Below, piece after piece: positions 52,201 to 61,200 of a stretch of 64,000 bases of DNA. A model generated the notes under the pieces. The model did no database searches. It had not been told where the DNA came from and saw only the letters and a program-made list of their open reading frames with translations. This DNA comes from Hymenobacter sp. BT559 (GTDB taxonomy: Bacteria; Bacteroidota; Bacteroidia; Cytophagales; Hymenobacteraceae), in assembly GCF_016427535.1 (NCBI RefSeq), contig NZ_JAELXV010000002.1, forward strand, positions 124,001 through 188,000, in the 5' to 3' direction. Position 1 is the stretch's first letter. The number at the start of each line of letters is the position of its first letter. Position numbers and translations under genes: made by a program.

Positions 52201-55200
52201 CGGTCAGGGCGTAGATATCTACCTTGGTCGAGGCCACGTTGTCGGCCACTACCGTTTCGGCCGAGGCCGAGGTGATGCTCACTACCGGCACCAGCGGGCC
52301 GCTGGCCGGGGCAGGTAGCTGAATGGTGTAGCTTAGCGAAGCACCCTGGGCCAGATTACCCACGGGAGAGAAGGTAACGACGCCCGTGGTAGCATTGTAG
52401 GTGCCATCGTTGCTGACTACTACGCCGCTTAAGCCGGCGGGCAGGGCCACCCGCGTTACGGAGTTGGCGGCTGCGGTGGGGCCATAGTTGCCGGTTGCGA
52501 TGTTGAGTTGCAGGGCCGTGCCGGGGGCTACCGGGCCAGTGAGGGCCGTAGTGGGCGTTTCGGCCAAAGCTGCCGAGATGGTGGTGTATAGGTTGACATT
52601 GCCCGCCGTGGCCGTAGCCGCGCTCACGCTCGTGGTGGCCGTATTAGAAAGCGAGTTGGTTTCGCCTGCCGCCGCTACGCTGGCCGTGATGTTATTAAGC
52701 GCCGTGGCGGGCATGGTCAGCGTGATGCTGTTGTTCACGTTGGCGCCGCTGGCCAGGCCAGTCACGGCCGGGAAAGTCACGGTCGTGTTGGTGCCATTGT
52801 TCGAGTAGGTGCCGCCGTTGCTCACATAGAGACTTGTAAATACTCCCGGTAGTACTACCGTTTGGGTGGTGCTGGGTGCCACGCCAGGGCCGGCGTTCTG
52901 TGTCAGTACGCTTAGCGTAACCGAGGTGCCGGGTGCAGCCGAGGTGGGCCCGCTGATGGTCGTCGTCACGTCGAAGTTCGACGAGCTGCCGATGGCGGCG
53001 GTTGCCGTGTTGTTGGCCGTGTTGGTACCCTCGTTAGAGGTCGTGTTTACCGAAGCGGCGGCTACCACCTGGCTGCCGGGCATGGTAAAGCTAATGGTCG
53101 AAGTCAGGTTGCTACCCGAAGCCAGCGTGCCAGTCGAGGCATACGTGACTAAGCCAGTCGTGGCATTGTAGGTGCCGCCTAGGCCGCTGGAGAAGGTCAC
53201 ATTGCTGAGGCCAGCCGGCAGCTGCACGGTCGGCGTCACGTTGTCGGCCGCGCTCGGGCCGTTGTTGGTGAATGTAGCCACGAACGTGCCCGTGCCACCC
53301 GCTACTACCGTAGCCGTGCCGTTGTTGGTGATGCTGGCGACCATATCGGCCAGCGGCGCCACACCAAAGTTGTAGGTAGCTGCGTCGGGTAGAGCACCAG
53401 GGCCCGTAGCACCGGTAGTCGTCTGGACAGAGGAGGTGCCTACTGTGCTCGTAATCGAGGCAGCGCCGGGCGTAGCGCCCGCCGTGATGGGGAAGCTGTA
53501 GCTGTTGCTGATGCCAGCGGCCAGCGTGTTGTTGCCGGTAGTAGGCGTAAACGATAGCACCCGGGTATTGGCGACATAAGAAATCGTGACCGGCGCGCTG
53601 GCATACTTAGCCTGCAGGGCCGATAACTGGGCTGGGGTGATGCTGGCCCCGCTGGGCAGCGTTACCGACTGCGTGATACCTTGGGCAGTAGCCGGACCGT
53701 TGTTGGTGAAGTTCACCGTGAAGTCGCTCGTAGCCAAGCCCGGGTTCACCGAGGCCGGGCCCGTGATGGTGGTCGTCACGTCAGCGTAGTTGCCGATGTT
53801 GGTGGTAATGGATGAAGGGTTGTTAGCCGTATAAGGCTCGGGCGAAGTAGTCGAAATATTGGCGTCGGCCTTCACGTTGGCCGAGCCGCCGGCCAGCGGG
53901 ACCGAGTACGACAGGCTGTACGACTGACTGGCGCCTACCGCCAGCGAGGTCAGCGAGGAGTAGGTCAGAATGTAAGGCTGCGTGATACCACCCGTGATGG
54001 TGGCGCCCGGCGCCACGATGTTAGTGAGTGTAGCGGGCAGTGATACGCGTGCCGCTACCCCCGTAGCCGGAATGGCGCCGTAGTTCGAAAAAGTCACGTT
54101 TAGGTTTACAGTGCTATTAGCCGTAGCCGTGCTAGCAACAGCCGTGGCTGGGCCCGTAATCACGGAGGCTACATCGGCCACGCAACTGGCGTTGGCCGCC
54201 GAGCCAGCGATGCTGTTGCTGATGGCCGGGTTGCCTACGCCCACCGTGCCCGACTCGGCGCCAAAAGCTACCGAGCCAAACGTGATGCCGTTGGTGCCAG
54301 CTACTGCCGAAGCGCTGGCTGCCGGGCCGTTGGTAACGATGAAGCCACCCCCGCCGCCGCCGCCGGGGCCGTGGGCTACACCGCCACCCGAGTTGGTGCC
54401 GCCCGTGCCGCCCATGGCGGTCAGGCTGATGCTACCTAGGGTGTTAGGGTTTTGAGCCGTCAGCAGGATAGAGCCACCGGCCCCGCCGCCACCGCTGCCA
54501 TCGTTGGCTACGCTGTTGTCGGCATTATAGCCATTGGCCACGATGCTGCCCGCGCCCGTTACCGAGCCCGTGCGCACAAGTACGATGCCACCACCTGGTG
54601 CACCGCTGCTGGCCAGGCCATCGTAGGCTGCACCTGCGCCGTCGTTGCCGGTGCCGTTGTTGGTAACGCCTGCGCCGCCGCCGCCGCCCAGTACCAGGCG
54701 CGAGCTGCTAGCCAGCGGGAAGGCTGCGCCAGGCTCACCGCCCACTGCCAGGTTGGAGGCCCAGGCGTTGCCGCCACGGCCACCGCGGCCGCCGTTGGCG
54801 CCGCCGCCGCCGCCCGTGTTCTGGTCGTTTACCGTGGGCTGGCCATCGGTACCACCGCCGCCGGCTGTGCCAGGCGCGCCGCGGCCGTTGTCGCCGTTGG
54901 GGTAGCTGCTGCCCGTGGTTACGAGCGTGCCAGCCGCGCCGCTGGCGCTGTAGGTCGCTACGAAGTTGGGAGTGCCGGCTGTGCCTTCGCCCTTGCCACC
55001 GTTCGAAGTATTATCGGTGCGGTAGTCGGTGCTATTGAGGCCAGCGGTACCACCTAGGACGCGGCCTGCGCCGCCGCGGAAGCCGGCACCCGAAGCGTCA
55101 AGCGTCTTGCCATTAAAGTTGAGCGGGCCAGCCACGTCTAGGGCCAGTACGCCACCGAGTTGGCCGTTCCAGGCCGGGGGCGCAAGGTTGCTGCCCAGTG

Positions 55201-57814
55201 TGAGGGCTATGTACTGCGGAATGCGGATAATCTGGTAGCGCTGCTGCCCCTGCGTAGCCGAGGCGTCCGCCTGGGTGTAGGTATAAGTCAGGTTGTCGCG
55301 CAGGGTGAGGGTGCCGGCCGTGCCGGGCGTAATGGTAGCGCTGGTAGCGGCTACCACGCCATACTCGTAGCGCCCGGCCGTGAAGGTGGCGCCCGGCGTG
55401 CTGCCGTTGGCTGAGGGGCCAGCCACGCCGTCGCCGTAGGTGTCGTCGTTGGCCGAAGTAATAACCGCGCCCTGCATCTGTACGATAAGCACCAGGTCGC
55501 CGGGGGCCAGCGCCGTGCCGACATTGGCCGCGCCCGTGCCGCTGAGGGTCGTGGCGCTGAGGCTGATGCTCTTTTGGCCTGCGGCAGCGTTGGCAGCAGG
55601 TAAGAAGTACGTGTTAGGGGCCGCTGTGAGCGAAGTCACCGTACCGTCCTTGCCGGGTGTGGTGGGGCAACCTAGGGCAGTGCCGGCCGCGCCAGTAGCG
55701 CCGACGGTAGTAGTCACGTTGGCATTGGCCGCCGAGCCGTTGTTGTTGCTGGCGGTGTTGTCGATTTCGAGCGCGCTGCTCTTGGCTACGCCCGTGAAGG
55801 ACGTAACGCCGGCCGGCATTACGAAGCTCACGTAGTTGACCGTCGAGTTGCCGGGGGCTAGGGTCGTAGTGTTGAAGGTGACAATGCCCGTGCTGGCGTC
55901 GTAGGTGCCGTTGGGCACGTTTACGGTGTTGGCGGCCGGCTTACCGGGCAGCGTAATGGTGGTGCTGGCGCTGCTAGTAGTGCGCGGGCCAGTGTTTGTA
56001 GTGGTAGCGTAGTAGAAAACCGTTTGGCCCGCGGCAGCCGTGGCTGGCCCGCTAATGGTAGTAGCTAGGTCGGCCTCGCCGCACCATGACAGGTTCAGGA
56101 TGGTTACTTTCTGGCTGGCCGGGTCGCTTACGGCCTCGGCCGAGCTGTAGGTTGCCGTTACATCTTTCACCGGCACCGGAAAGGCCAGTACGATATTGCC
56201 AGCTGGGCTACCCGAAGGATTGCTACCTGTCACGGCATTGTTGGCAAACGTGTTGGAAGGTGCCAGGGCCACGTCGGCCGCCGTCAGGGTCACGATAGTG
56301 CCGTCGGCTTTGGTGCCCGAAAACGTTACCCGGTCAATGAAGCCGCTAGGTGTCGTGTTGGCCGCCGAGCCTCGGTCGATGTCGCCCACCACCAAGGTGA
56401 AGTTGTTTAGGAAACGAGTCGTGCCGCTCGCTGCATCCGTAAAGCTGAACTTGATGCTCGACTGGCGGTTGGCGGCAGCTTGCGTCGCATCGTCGCCGTA
56501 GTCGGCCGTCCACACTATACCCTTGCCGGGCTGCGCTGCGCCGGGGTCATTGCCGGTTTCATCCGCTACGAGCAGCGATACCGTCGAGGTGGCGAGGCTA
56601 GGTGCTGTGTAAGCACTGCTAATGGTAATGCCATCAACCGTGACCGATTGGGCCGAGGTCCAGTTTTCGGCCAGTGAGCGGCTGGCAAAGCTGAACACCG
56701 ACTGCGTGTTGCAGGAGTTGGCATCTACCGGAATGCCGTAGTTTAGGTCAAGGCTTTCATCGCCCACGTTGTCGGTGGCCGTGTACGTAAACAGCGCGTT
56801 GCCCGAGAAATTCTGATTAGGGTTGAAGCTCAGTGCCGCGGCCTCGGCGGTCGTCAGCACCTGGTTGGCGCGCACCGGCGAGCCATTCAGCAACAGCACA
56901 CCCTGCGAAGCCGGCGGAAGTACTTTTATTTTGTACGACACCACCGCGCCATCGGGGTCGGGGTCGTCGGCGCGCAATGTAGGAAGCGACACAATACCCT
57001 GCCGCCCAAATACTGTGGGCGCCGTTTGCTGGCCCCTAGGTATCTGGTTGATACGGCGTAGCGAGATACCCGTTAGGGCAACATCGCCTCCATCAACCGC
57101 GGCCGTGGTACTACCATCACTCAATACAAAGCGTAGGGTAGTAGTGCCTGCCGAAGTGGTGTAAGTCGTTGTATTAGCGCTGCTGATAGCGTATTGCACC
57201 CGTCGCCAGGTATCGACTTGGCCGTTGGCTGTCGCTTCTTCAGTAAAGGTAGTGCCTCCAAAGTTGGCCAGGTTAGCATTGCTGGCGGCATTGCGAACGC
57301 GAAAATTCACCGTTGGCAGCGCTTTGCCCGATAAGGTGGGGTTCAACGCATTCGACGCATAATAGGAAAAGACGTACGAGCCGCCAGCGACAATCTGAAT
57401 GTCTTGATACCAGATAAAGCTTGAAACAATAGTCGCTGTAGTAGTAGAGTTCGATACGCCTAGGTTGCCATTGTACAGCAGCCAGGTATCGCTAGTGGTT
57501 ATGCCATTGGCTGCATCACCCGGGAATGGCCGTTGCAACAGCGCGCTACCCGTGCGATAAGTGGCCGTGCCAGTTTGACTGGCTGGCTGGTTTTCGGCCG
57601 CATCGACTCCGCTGCCGGAGTACGTGCGCGAGCTTTTCCAGTTACCTAGGTCGGTGCCAGCGGCAATATTGGTGCCGGTAGGCTGAGAGCTAAAAGTCCC
57701 ATTCGTTACGAGGTTGCCCCCGACGTACCGCTGGGCCCACCCAGTAGCGGGCTTGCCTAGGACCAGAGCCAGCACCCAGAGCGTCCACCGCTTGCTTTTT
57801 AAAGCTGTTGGCAT
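49277..57814 (-). CDS. Giant DUF11-repeat surface protein with glycine-rich region and T9SS tail
   Basis: A 2845-residue exported protein. Signal peptide 1-28. About 270-370 has a cadherin/Ig-like domain (DDPDPDGAVVSYKIKVLPPA). A first DUF11-like repeat lies near 585-690 (ADLATTISGPATAAAGQTVF). About 910-1160 is very glycine-rich (GGGGGANGGRGGRGGN). Nine more DUF11-like repeats follow (about 1190-2430), each starting like ADVTTTISGP and ending with a NTA/NNTA motif. Another cadherin-like domain (PEGNTAQQAPISPLQATDPD), a fibronectin-like domain and a T9SS type A sorting domain (about 2761-2845; VSLSVYPNPVADRTTLDLSQ) complete it. Expected to be a surface adhesin or matrix fibre; no catalytic motif is visible. 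It is a paralog of the next gene. Confidence 0.9.
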   Translation of the reverse strand: MPTALKSKRWTLWVLALVLGKPATGWAQRYVGGNLVTNGTFSSQPTGTNIAAGTDLGNWKSSRTYSGSGVDAAENQPASQTGTATYRTGSALLQRPFPGDAANGITTSDTWLLYNGNLGVSNSTTTATIVSSFIWYQDIQIVAGGSYVFSYYASNALNPTLSGKALPTVNFRVRNAASNANLANFGGTTFTEEATANGQVDTWRRVQYAISSANTTTYTTSAGTTTLRFVLSDGSTTAAVDGGDVALTGISLRRINQIPRGQQTAPTVFGRQGIVSLPTLRADDPDPDGAVVSYKIKVLPPASQGVLLLNGSPVRANQVLTTAEAAALSFNPNQNFSGNALFTYTATDNVGDESLDLNYGIPVDANSCNTQSVFSFASRSLAENWTSAQSVTVDGITISSAYTAPSLATSTVSLLVADETGNDPGAAQPGKGIVWTADYGDDATQAAANRQSSIKFSFTDAASGTTRFLNNFTLVVGDIDRGSAANTTPSGFIDRVTFSGTKADGTIVTLTAADVALAPSNTFANNAVTGSNPSGSPAGNIVLAFPVPVKDVTATYSSAEAVSDPASQKVTILNLSWCGEADLATTISGPATAAAGQTVFYYATTTNTGPRTTSSASTTITLPGKPAANTVNVPNGTYDASTGIVTFNTTTLAPGNSTVNYVSFVMPAGVTSFTGVAKSSALEIDNTASNNNGSAANANVTTTVGATGAAGTALGCPTTPGKDGTVTSLTAAPNTYFLPAANAAAGQKSISLSATTLSGTGAANVGTALAPGDLVLIVQMQGAVITSANDDTYGDGVAGPSANGSTPGATFTAGRYEYGVVAATSATITPGTAGTLTLRDNLTYTYTQADASATQGQQRYQIIRIPQYIALTLGSNLAPPAWNGQLGGVLALDVAGPLNFNGKTLDASGAGFRGGAGRVLGGTAGLNSTDYRTDNTSNGGKGEGTAGTPNFVATYSASGAAGTLVTTGSSYPNGDNGRGAPGTAGGGGTDGQPTVNDQNTGGGGGANGGRGGRGGNAWASNLAVGGEPGAAFPLASSSRLVLGGGGGAGVTNNGTGNDGAGAAYDGLASSGAPGGGIVLVRTGSVTGAGSIVANGYNADNSVANDGSGGGGAGGSILLTAQNPNTLGSISLTAMGGTGGTNSGGGVAHGPGGGGGGGFIVTNGPAASASAVAGTNGITFGSVAFGAESGTVGVGNPAISNSIAGSAANASCVADVASVITGPATAVASTATANSTVNLNVTFSNYGAIPATGVAARVSLPATLTNIVAPGATITGGITQPYILTYSSLTSLAVGASQSYSLSYSVPLAGGSANVKADANISTTSPEPYTANNPSSITTNIGNYADVTTTITGPASVNPGLATSDFTVNFTNNGPATAQGITQSVTLPSGASITPAQLSALQAKYASAPVTISYVANTRVLSFTPTTGNNTLAAGISNSYSFPITAGATPGAASITSTVGTSSVQTTTGATGPGALPDAATYNFGVAPLADMVASITNNGTATVVAGGTGTFVATFTNNGPSAADNVTPTVQLPAGLSNVTFSSGLGGTYNATTGLVTYASTGTLASGSNLTSTISFTMPGSQVVAAASVNTTSNEGTNTANNTATAAIGSSSNFDVTTTISGPTSAAPGTSVTLSVLTQNAGPGVAPSTTQTVVLPGVFTSLYVSNGGTYSNNGTNTTVTFPAVTGLASGANVNNSITLTMPATALNNITASVAAAGETNSLSNTATTSVSAATATAGNVNLYTTISAALAETPTTALTGPVAPGTALQLNIATGNYGPTAAANSVTRVALPAGLSGVVVSNDGTYNATTGVVTFSPVGNLAQGASLSYTIQLPAPASGPLVPVVSITSASAETVVADNVASTKVDIYALTDMTTSISGSTAPTVGQPATYAVTTTNNGPTQAAGVVQTVQLPAGLSSVALTNANGTAIALPAGAYNATTGLLTLPTAAVASTQAAGASVLTYVTFAAPASTGFPVTAAVSTTSQETNATNNAASITTTPAPTADVNVALSGPSTTAQGNLVTYTVATTNAGSSVNPSSTTTVQLPSGLSNVQVSGGGSYNSSTGVVTFPALTDQAVGAAGAVSNTISFVAPTTTPLTVTAQVAVTPAGNDPNLNNNSATVNTTVNSSNTNLLDESTTIAATVGGAAISAANPVIAGGSVTFTATAANASTSSAAASNVVLRLQLPAGLNPADVVLSNGSYDPATGVATFNTLGSQAVGVSNNFTATINNVPGNTTSLAATSYVSTTNSDSNPNNNVATVTLPFAPRADVTTTLSGPSTIAPNSSATYFVTTRNVGPSAASAVNTTVQLPIGLVGVIVSGGSYDANTGLVTFPTVASLPGYSGTAAANAAAQAVQYTITLTAPSTITSSVGYTLTSTVSTATTELATQAPNTASLTTTAANQPPVASNIVNSLQTPEGNTAQQAPISPLQATDPDGSVSSYTLTSLPTSGTLFYNSSGSTYTAITSANLLGGTSQLNLAPSQAQTLKYTPAAGFAGNAFFNYLATDNGAPALASAPALYTIPVGADNAAVYANTPVKASTAAYAANDVISFVADNNGAVYNTSSQLYNTASGTLQSGAASGVAAASSTGVFTSSQYNNITNLSQLGLVLNAATGQIQVQTPSSLLAGSYTLNITTTDQYGGLTTQPVTFTIGGTPLPVVLVEFGARAVQQRDALLSWTTASEVNSAYFEVERSFDGTTFVAIGRVAAQGTKAAASAYTLTDAGVAAKATGPVYYRLHQVDLDGTATYSPQRTVSFPKVATVSLSVYPNPVADRTTLDLSQLPTAATFQVQLLDATGRTVRTWALGGGQPQLLELAGLASGSYLLVVAGTQPDGSPLRQALRLTKE

Positions 57815-58199
57815 AAGACTGATAATTGTATTAAAATTATAAATATGACTAATGTCACTCGTGCAAATGTATTTTGATTATTGTAGTCTAAAAAATAGAA
57901 TTTAGTCCAACAGATGGAAAAAGTTTGCGAAATGCCTGTTTTTCCATCTGAATGAATTGTGAGTTTAATTTTTAATTTTTTTATTTATTGTATTTTATTT
58001 ATAATAAATTTATATCAAGAGTAAAAAATAGGTCTTCTTTATTATGATTAAAACAAGTTATATTATTAACCTGAACCGTTTTGATGCTATCGGTAGCTAG
58101 CAACCCGACCTAGGGAGTTCCTATGAGGATATGACCTTAGTGAAGAGCAAAAAGCTGATGCTTTTTTATGAATTGCTAGTCTGGGATAGAGGCCAAAAA
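57815..58199. promoter_or_regulatory. A+T-rich upstream region of the giant gene
   Basis: From about 57830 to 58080 the DNA is strongly A+T-rich (runs such as TTTAATTTTTAATTTTTTTA), unlike almost all the rest of the window. It should hold the promoter and leader of the minus-strand giant gene. I found no exact TAnnTTTG in the right orientation near the start. From 58080 to 58199 there is ordinary sequence with one CCTAGG and no credible gene. Confidence 0.5.
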
Positions 58200-58235
58200 C
58201 GAAAAAGGCCCTTCCGTGGGGAAGGGCCTTTTTCG
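58200..58235 (-). terminator. Terminator after the second giant gene
   Basis: CGAAAAAGGCCCTTCC (58200-58215) and GGAAGGGCCTTTTTCG (58220-58235) are perfect 16-base arms around GTGG. On the minus strand it lies 20 bases after the stop of the second giant gene. The core AAAAAGGCCCTTCC matches the terminator at 49221, so it was probably duplicated with the gene. Confidence 0.9.
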
Positions 58236-58255
58236 TTGCCAGGAAGACGGACAGC

Positions 58256-61200
58256 TTACTCCTTGGTCAAGCGCATAGTTTGCTTGAGCAAAGAGCCATC
58301 GGGCTGCTGGCCGGTCACTATTAGCAGGTAGCTGCCGCTAGCCAGCCCAGCCACATTCAGCGGATGAGTCGCGCCACCTAGGAGCGTCCAGGTCTGTACT
58401 TGGCGGCCCGTAGCATCAAGTAGCACTACCTGATACGTGCCCGTGGCAGGCAGTTGACCTAGGTCGAGGTTGGTGCGTGTTGCCACGGGGTTGGGGTATA
58501 CACTCAGGCTTACGATAGCAGCCTTGGTGAAGCTTACGGTGCGCAGGGGCGAGTAGGTGGCCGTGCCATCGCGGTCGACCTGGCGCAGGCGGTAGTAGAC
58601 CGGGCCGCTAGCCTTAGCCGCTACGTTGGCGTCGGTGAAGGCATAGACCGTGGCCGACGTAGTCGTGCCCTGACCAGCCACCCGACCAATCTTAGTGAAG
58701 GTCGTGCCATCGAAGCTGCGCTCGACCTCGAAGTGGTCGTTGTTCTGCTCCGAAGCCGTGTGCCAGCTGAGCTGGGCGTCGCGGTTCTGCACGGCCTGGG
58801 CCGTGAAGTCGGTCAGCACCACCGGCAGCGGGTAGGCACCTAGGGTGAACGTAGCCAGGGCCTGTGTGATGCCACCGTTGGCGTCGGTCGTGTTTACGAA
58901 TACCGAATAAGTGCGGGCCGTCGGGTTGTTCACCAATTGGCTGGCATCACTCACGTAGATGCGGCCGGTAGCCGGGTCGAGGCTCACGCCCGAGGGCAGC
59001 GTATTGGTCGGGTTGTCAGAGGGGCCAGTGGTAGCTAGCACGGCGTTGGTGCCAGTGATGAGCAGGCCGTTGGCGGCGCCGGTTTGCAGGGCTCCTGTGG
59101 TGGGGTCGAAGATGGTGCCGGCGCTAGTATACACTGCCTTGTTAGGGTCTATTACCTGGGCCAGAATGTCATTGGTCTGGTAGGCAGTAGTGCCACCCTT
59201 AGTTGTGTTGTAGGCCGTGTAAGCCGAAGCCTGGTCCTGCGCCACCGGAATAGTATAGAGGGCCGGGTTGCTCACCACGCCGCTGTTGTCGGTAGCGGTG
59301 TAGGTGAAGAAGGCGTTGCCCACGAAGCCACTAGCCGGCTTGTAGCTCAGTAGCGTAGCGTCGGCTACCTGGTAGCCGCCGGTCGGAATGCTGCTGATGG
59401 CTACGCCGTTGTAGTAGAGCGTGCCCGCAGTGGGCAGGCTCTGCACGTAGTAGTTCGAGATGCTGCCATCGGCATCGGTAGCATTGAGCGGCGAGATAGC
59501 CAGCGGGTTGGCCGTATTGCCTTCGGGACTGCGCAGCGTATTCACTACGTTGCGGGCCACTGGAGCAAAGCTTAGCGGTGCCGTATTGGTGGTGAACGTG
59601 GCCGTGTTGTTGTTCGTGTTAGTTTCGCCGGTCACGGCTGTGCTCACCGTAGCATTACCAATGGTGAGCGAGCCCGTAGCTGGCATAGTAACGGTGATGG
59701 TGTTGCTCACCGCGCTACCTACACCGGGGGCCAGGTTGCTGATAGTCGCAAAGGTCAGCAGCCCGCTGCTCGTGTTGTAGCTAGCCCCAGTGTTGGAGAA
59801 GCTGATGGTCGAGCCTGAGACCGTGCCCGTCTGGCCAGCTACCAGCAGGGTGCTGGTGGTTAGGTTGGCAGGCAGCTGCACGGTTTGGGTGGCTGATGCT
59901 ACACTCGACGGGCCATTGTTGGTGGTTCTAATCGTGTACACATTCTGGCTGCCTGCCAGCGCGGCGAGCGGGCCACTGATGCCAGTAGTAAGGTCGAAGG
60001 CCGAGTTCACCGTGAGGGTGCTAGTGCTGCGGTTATCGGCGGGGTTCAGGTCGGTCGTGTTCGATGTCACTGCCGATACAATAGTCAGCGTGCCGCTGGC
60101 CGGGGCCGAGAAGGCTATCGAGAAGCTGGTGGCCGTGGTGCTGGGTGCCAGGCTGGCAACTACCGGGAAGCTGAGCAAGCCGGTAGCGACGTCATACGTG
60201 GCGCCATTGGCAAACGTGATAAGGCCGTTGGCTAGGGTGCCCGTCGTGCCGCCTACCTGCAAGTCAGCAACTGGTAGGCCGGTGGGGAGGGTCACGGTGG
60301 GCACCACGTTGGTGGCAGCTAGGGTGCCAGCATTGCGGTACGTAGCTGTGTACGTGACCGTGCTGCCGGGCGCTACCGTATTGCTGGCGGGGGTGATGGT
60401 GGTCACGAGGTCGGCCGTAGTAGCTGCGCTAGGTGCGGGCGTGGTGGCCGGGGCTACGCTCGTGGTGAGGGCTGCCGTGTTGTTGGCCGCTACGTTGTCG
60501 AGGGTGGCGGTGCTTACTGAGGCTAGGGCACTGAGCTGTCCGCCAGCAGCATTAGGCATGGTAAACGTCACGAAGTTCTCAGTGCTCACACCCGCTTGCA
60601 GGGTGCTGCTGGCCGCGAAGGTCAGCAGACCAGTCGAGCTGTCGTAGGTATAGCCTGTAGACGCCGACTGAATAGTGAGGCCGCTGGGCAGCCGCAGGGT
60701 GGGCACCACATTGGTAGCCGTGCCGGGGCCATTGTTGGTCGTAGTTACGGTGTAGGTCGCGTAGTTGCCAACGACGGCGGTGGCCGGGCCGGCCAGGGCT
60801 ACGGCTACATCGGTGGTCGGCGTCACAGTGGTGGCTACGCTAGCGGCGTTGTTGGCCGGCGTGCCATCGATAGTAGCGCTGCTGATGGCGCTGCTTACCA
60901 CATAGCTCTGGGCCGGGGCCACGAAGGTTAGCCCAAACGTCTGCACGGCACCAGTGGCATTGCTAGCCAGGGCGGGCAGCGTAACCAAGCCCGTTATGGT
61001 GCTGTAGGTAGCGCCATTGGCGAAGGTTATCGTATTGGTGGCGCCATTGAGTGTGCCTGTCTGGCCACCTACCGTGAGGGTGCTGGCGGTGAGGCCACTG
61101 GGTAGCTGCACCGTTTCGGTGGTAGCCAGCGCCGCGTTGGGGCCGTTGTTGGTAAAGGTCGCCGTGTAGGTTACGCTCTGGCCGGGCACTACGCCTGTAG

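Noticed and set aside
54452..55057. 201-residue open frame antisense to the glycine-rich block
   Set aside because: Gly codons read in reverse give Ala/Pro/Arg-rich text; no promoter and no recognisable fold. The sense frame has clear domains.
58131..58331. 66-residue + strand frame
   Set aside because: It runs through the terminator and into the 3' end of the giant gene; no sign of coding.
59790..60647. 285-residue open frame on the + strand inside the second giant gene
   Set aside because: It is the complement of Thr/Val/Ala-rich DUF11 repeats; the low stop density of that sequence creates long antisense frames. The product is a low-complexity Val/Leu/Ala string with no domain.
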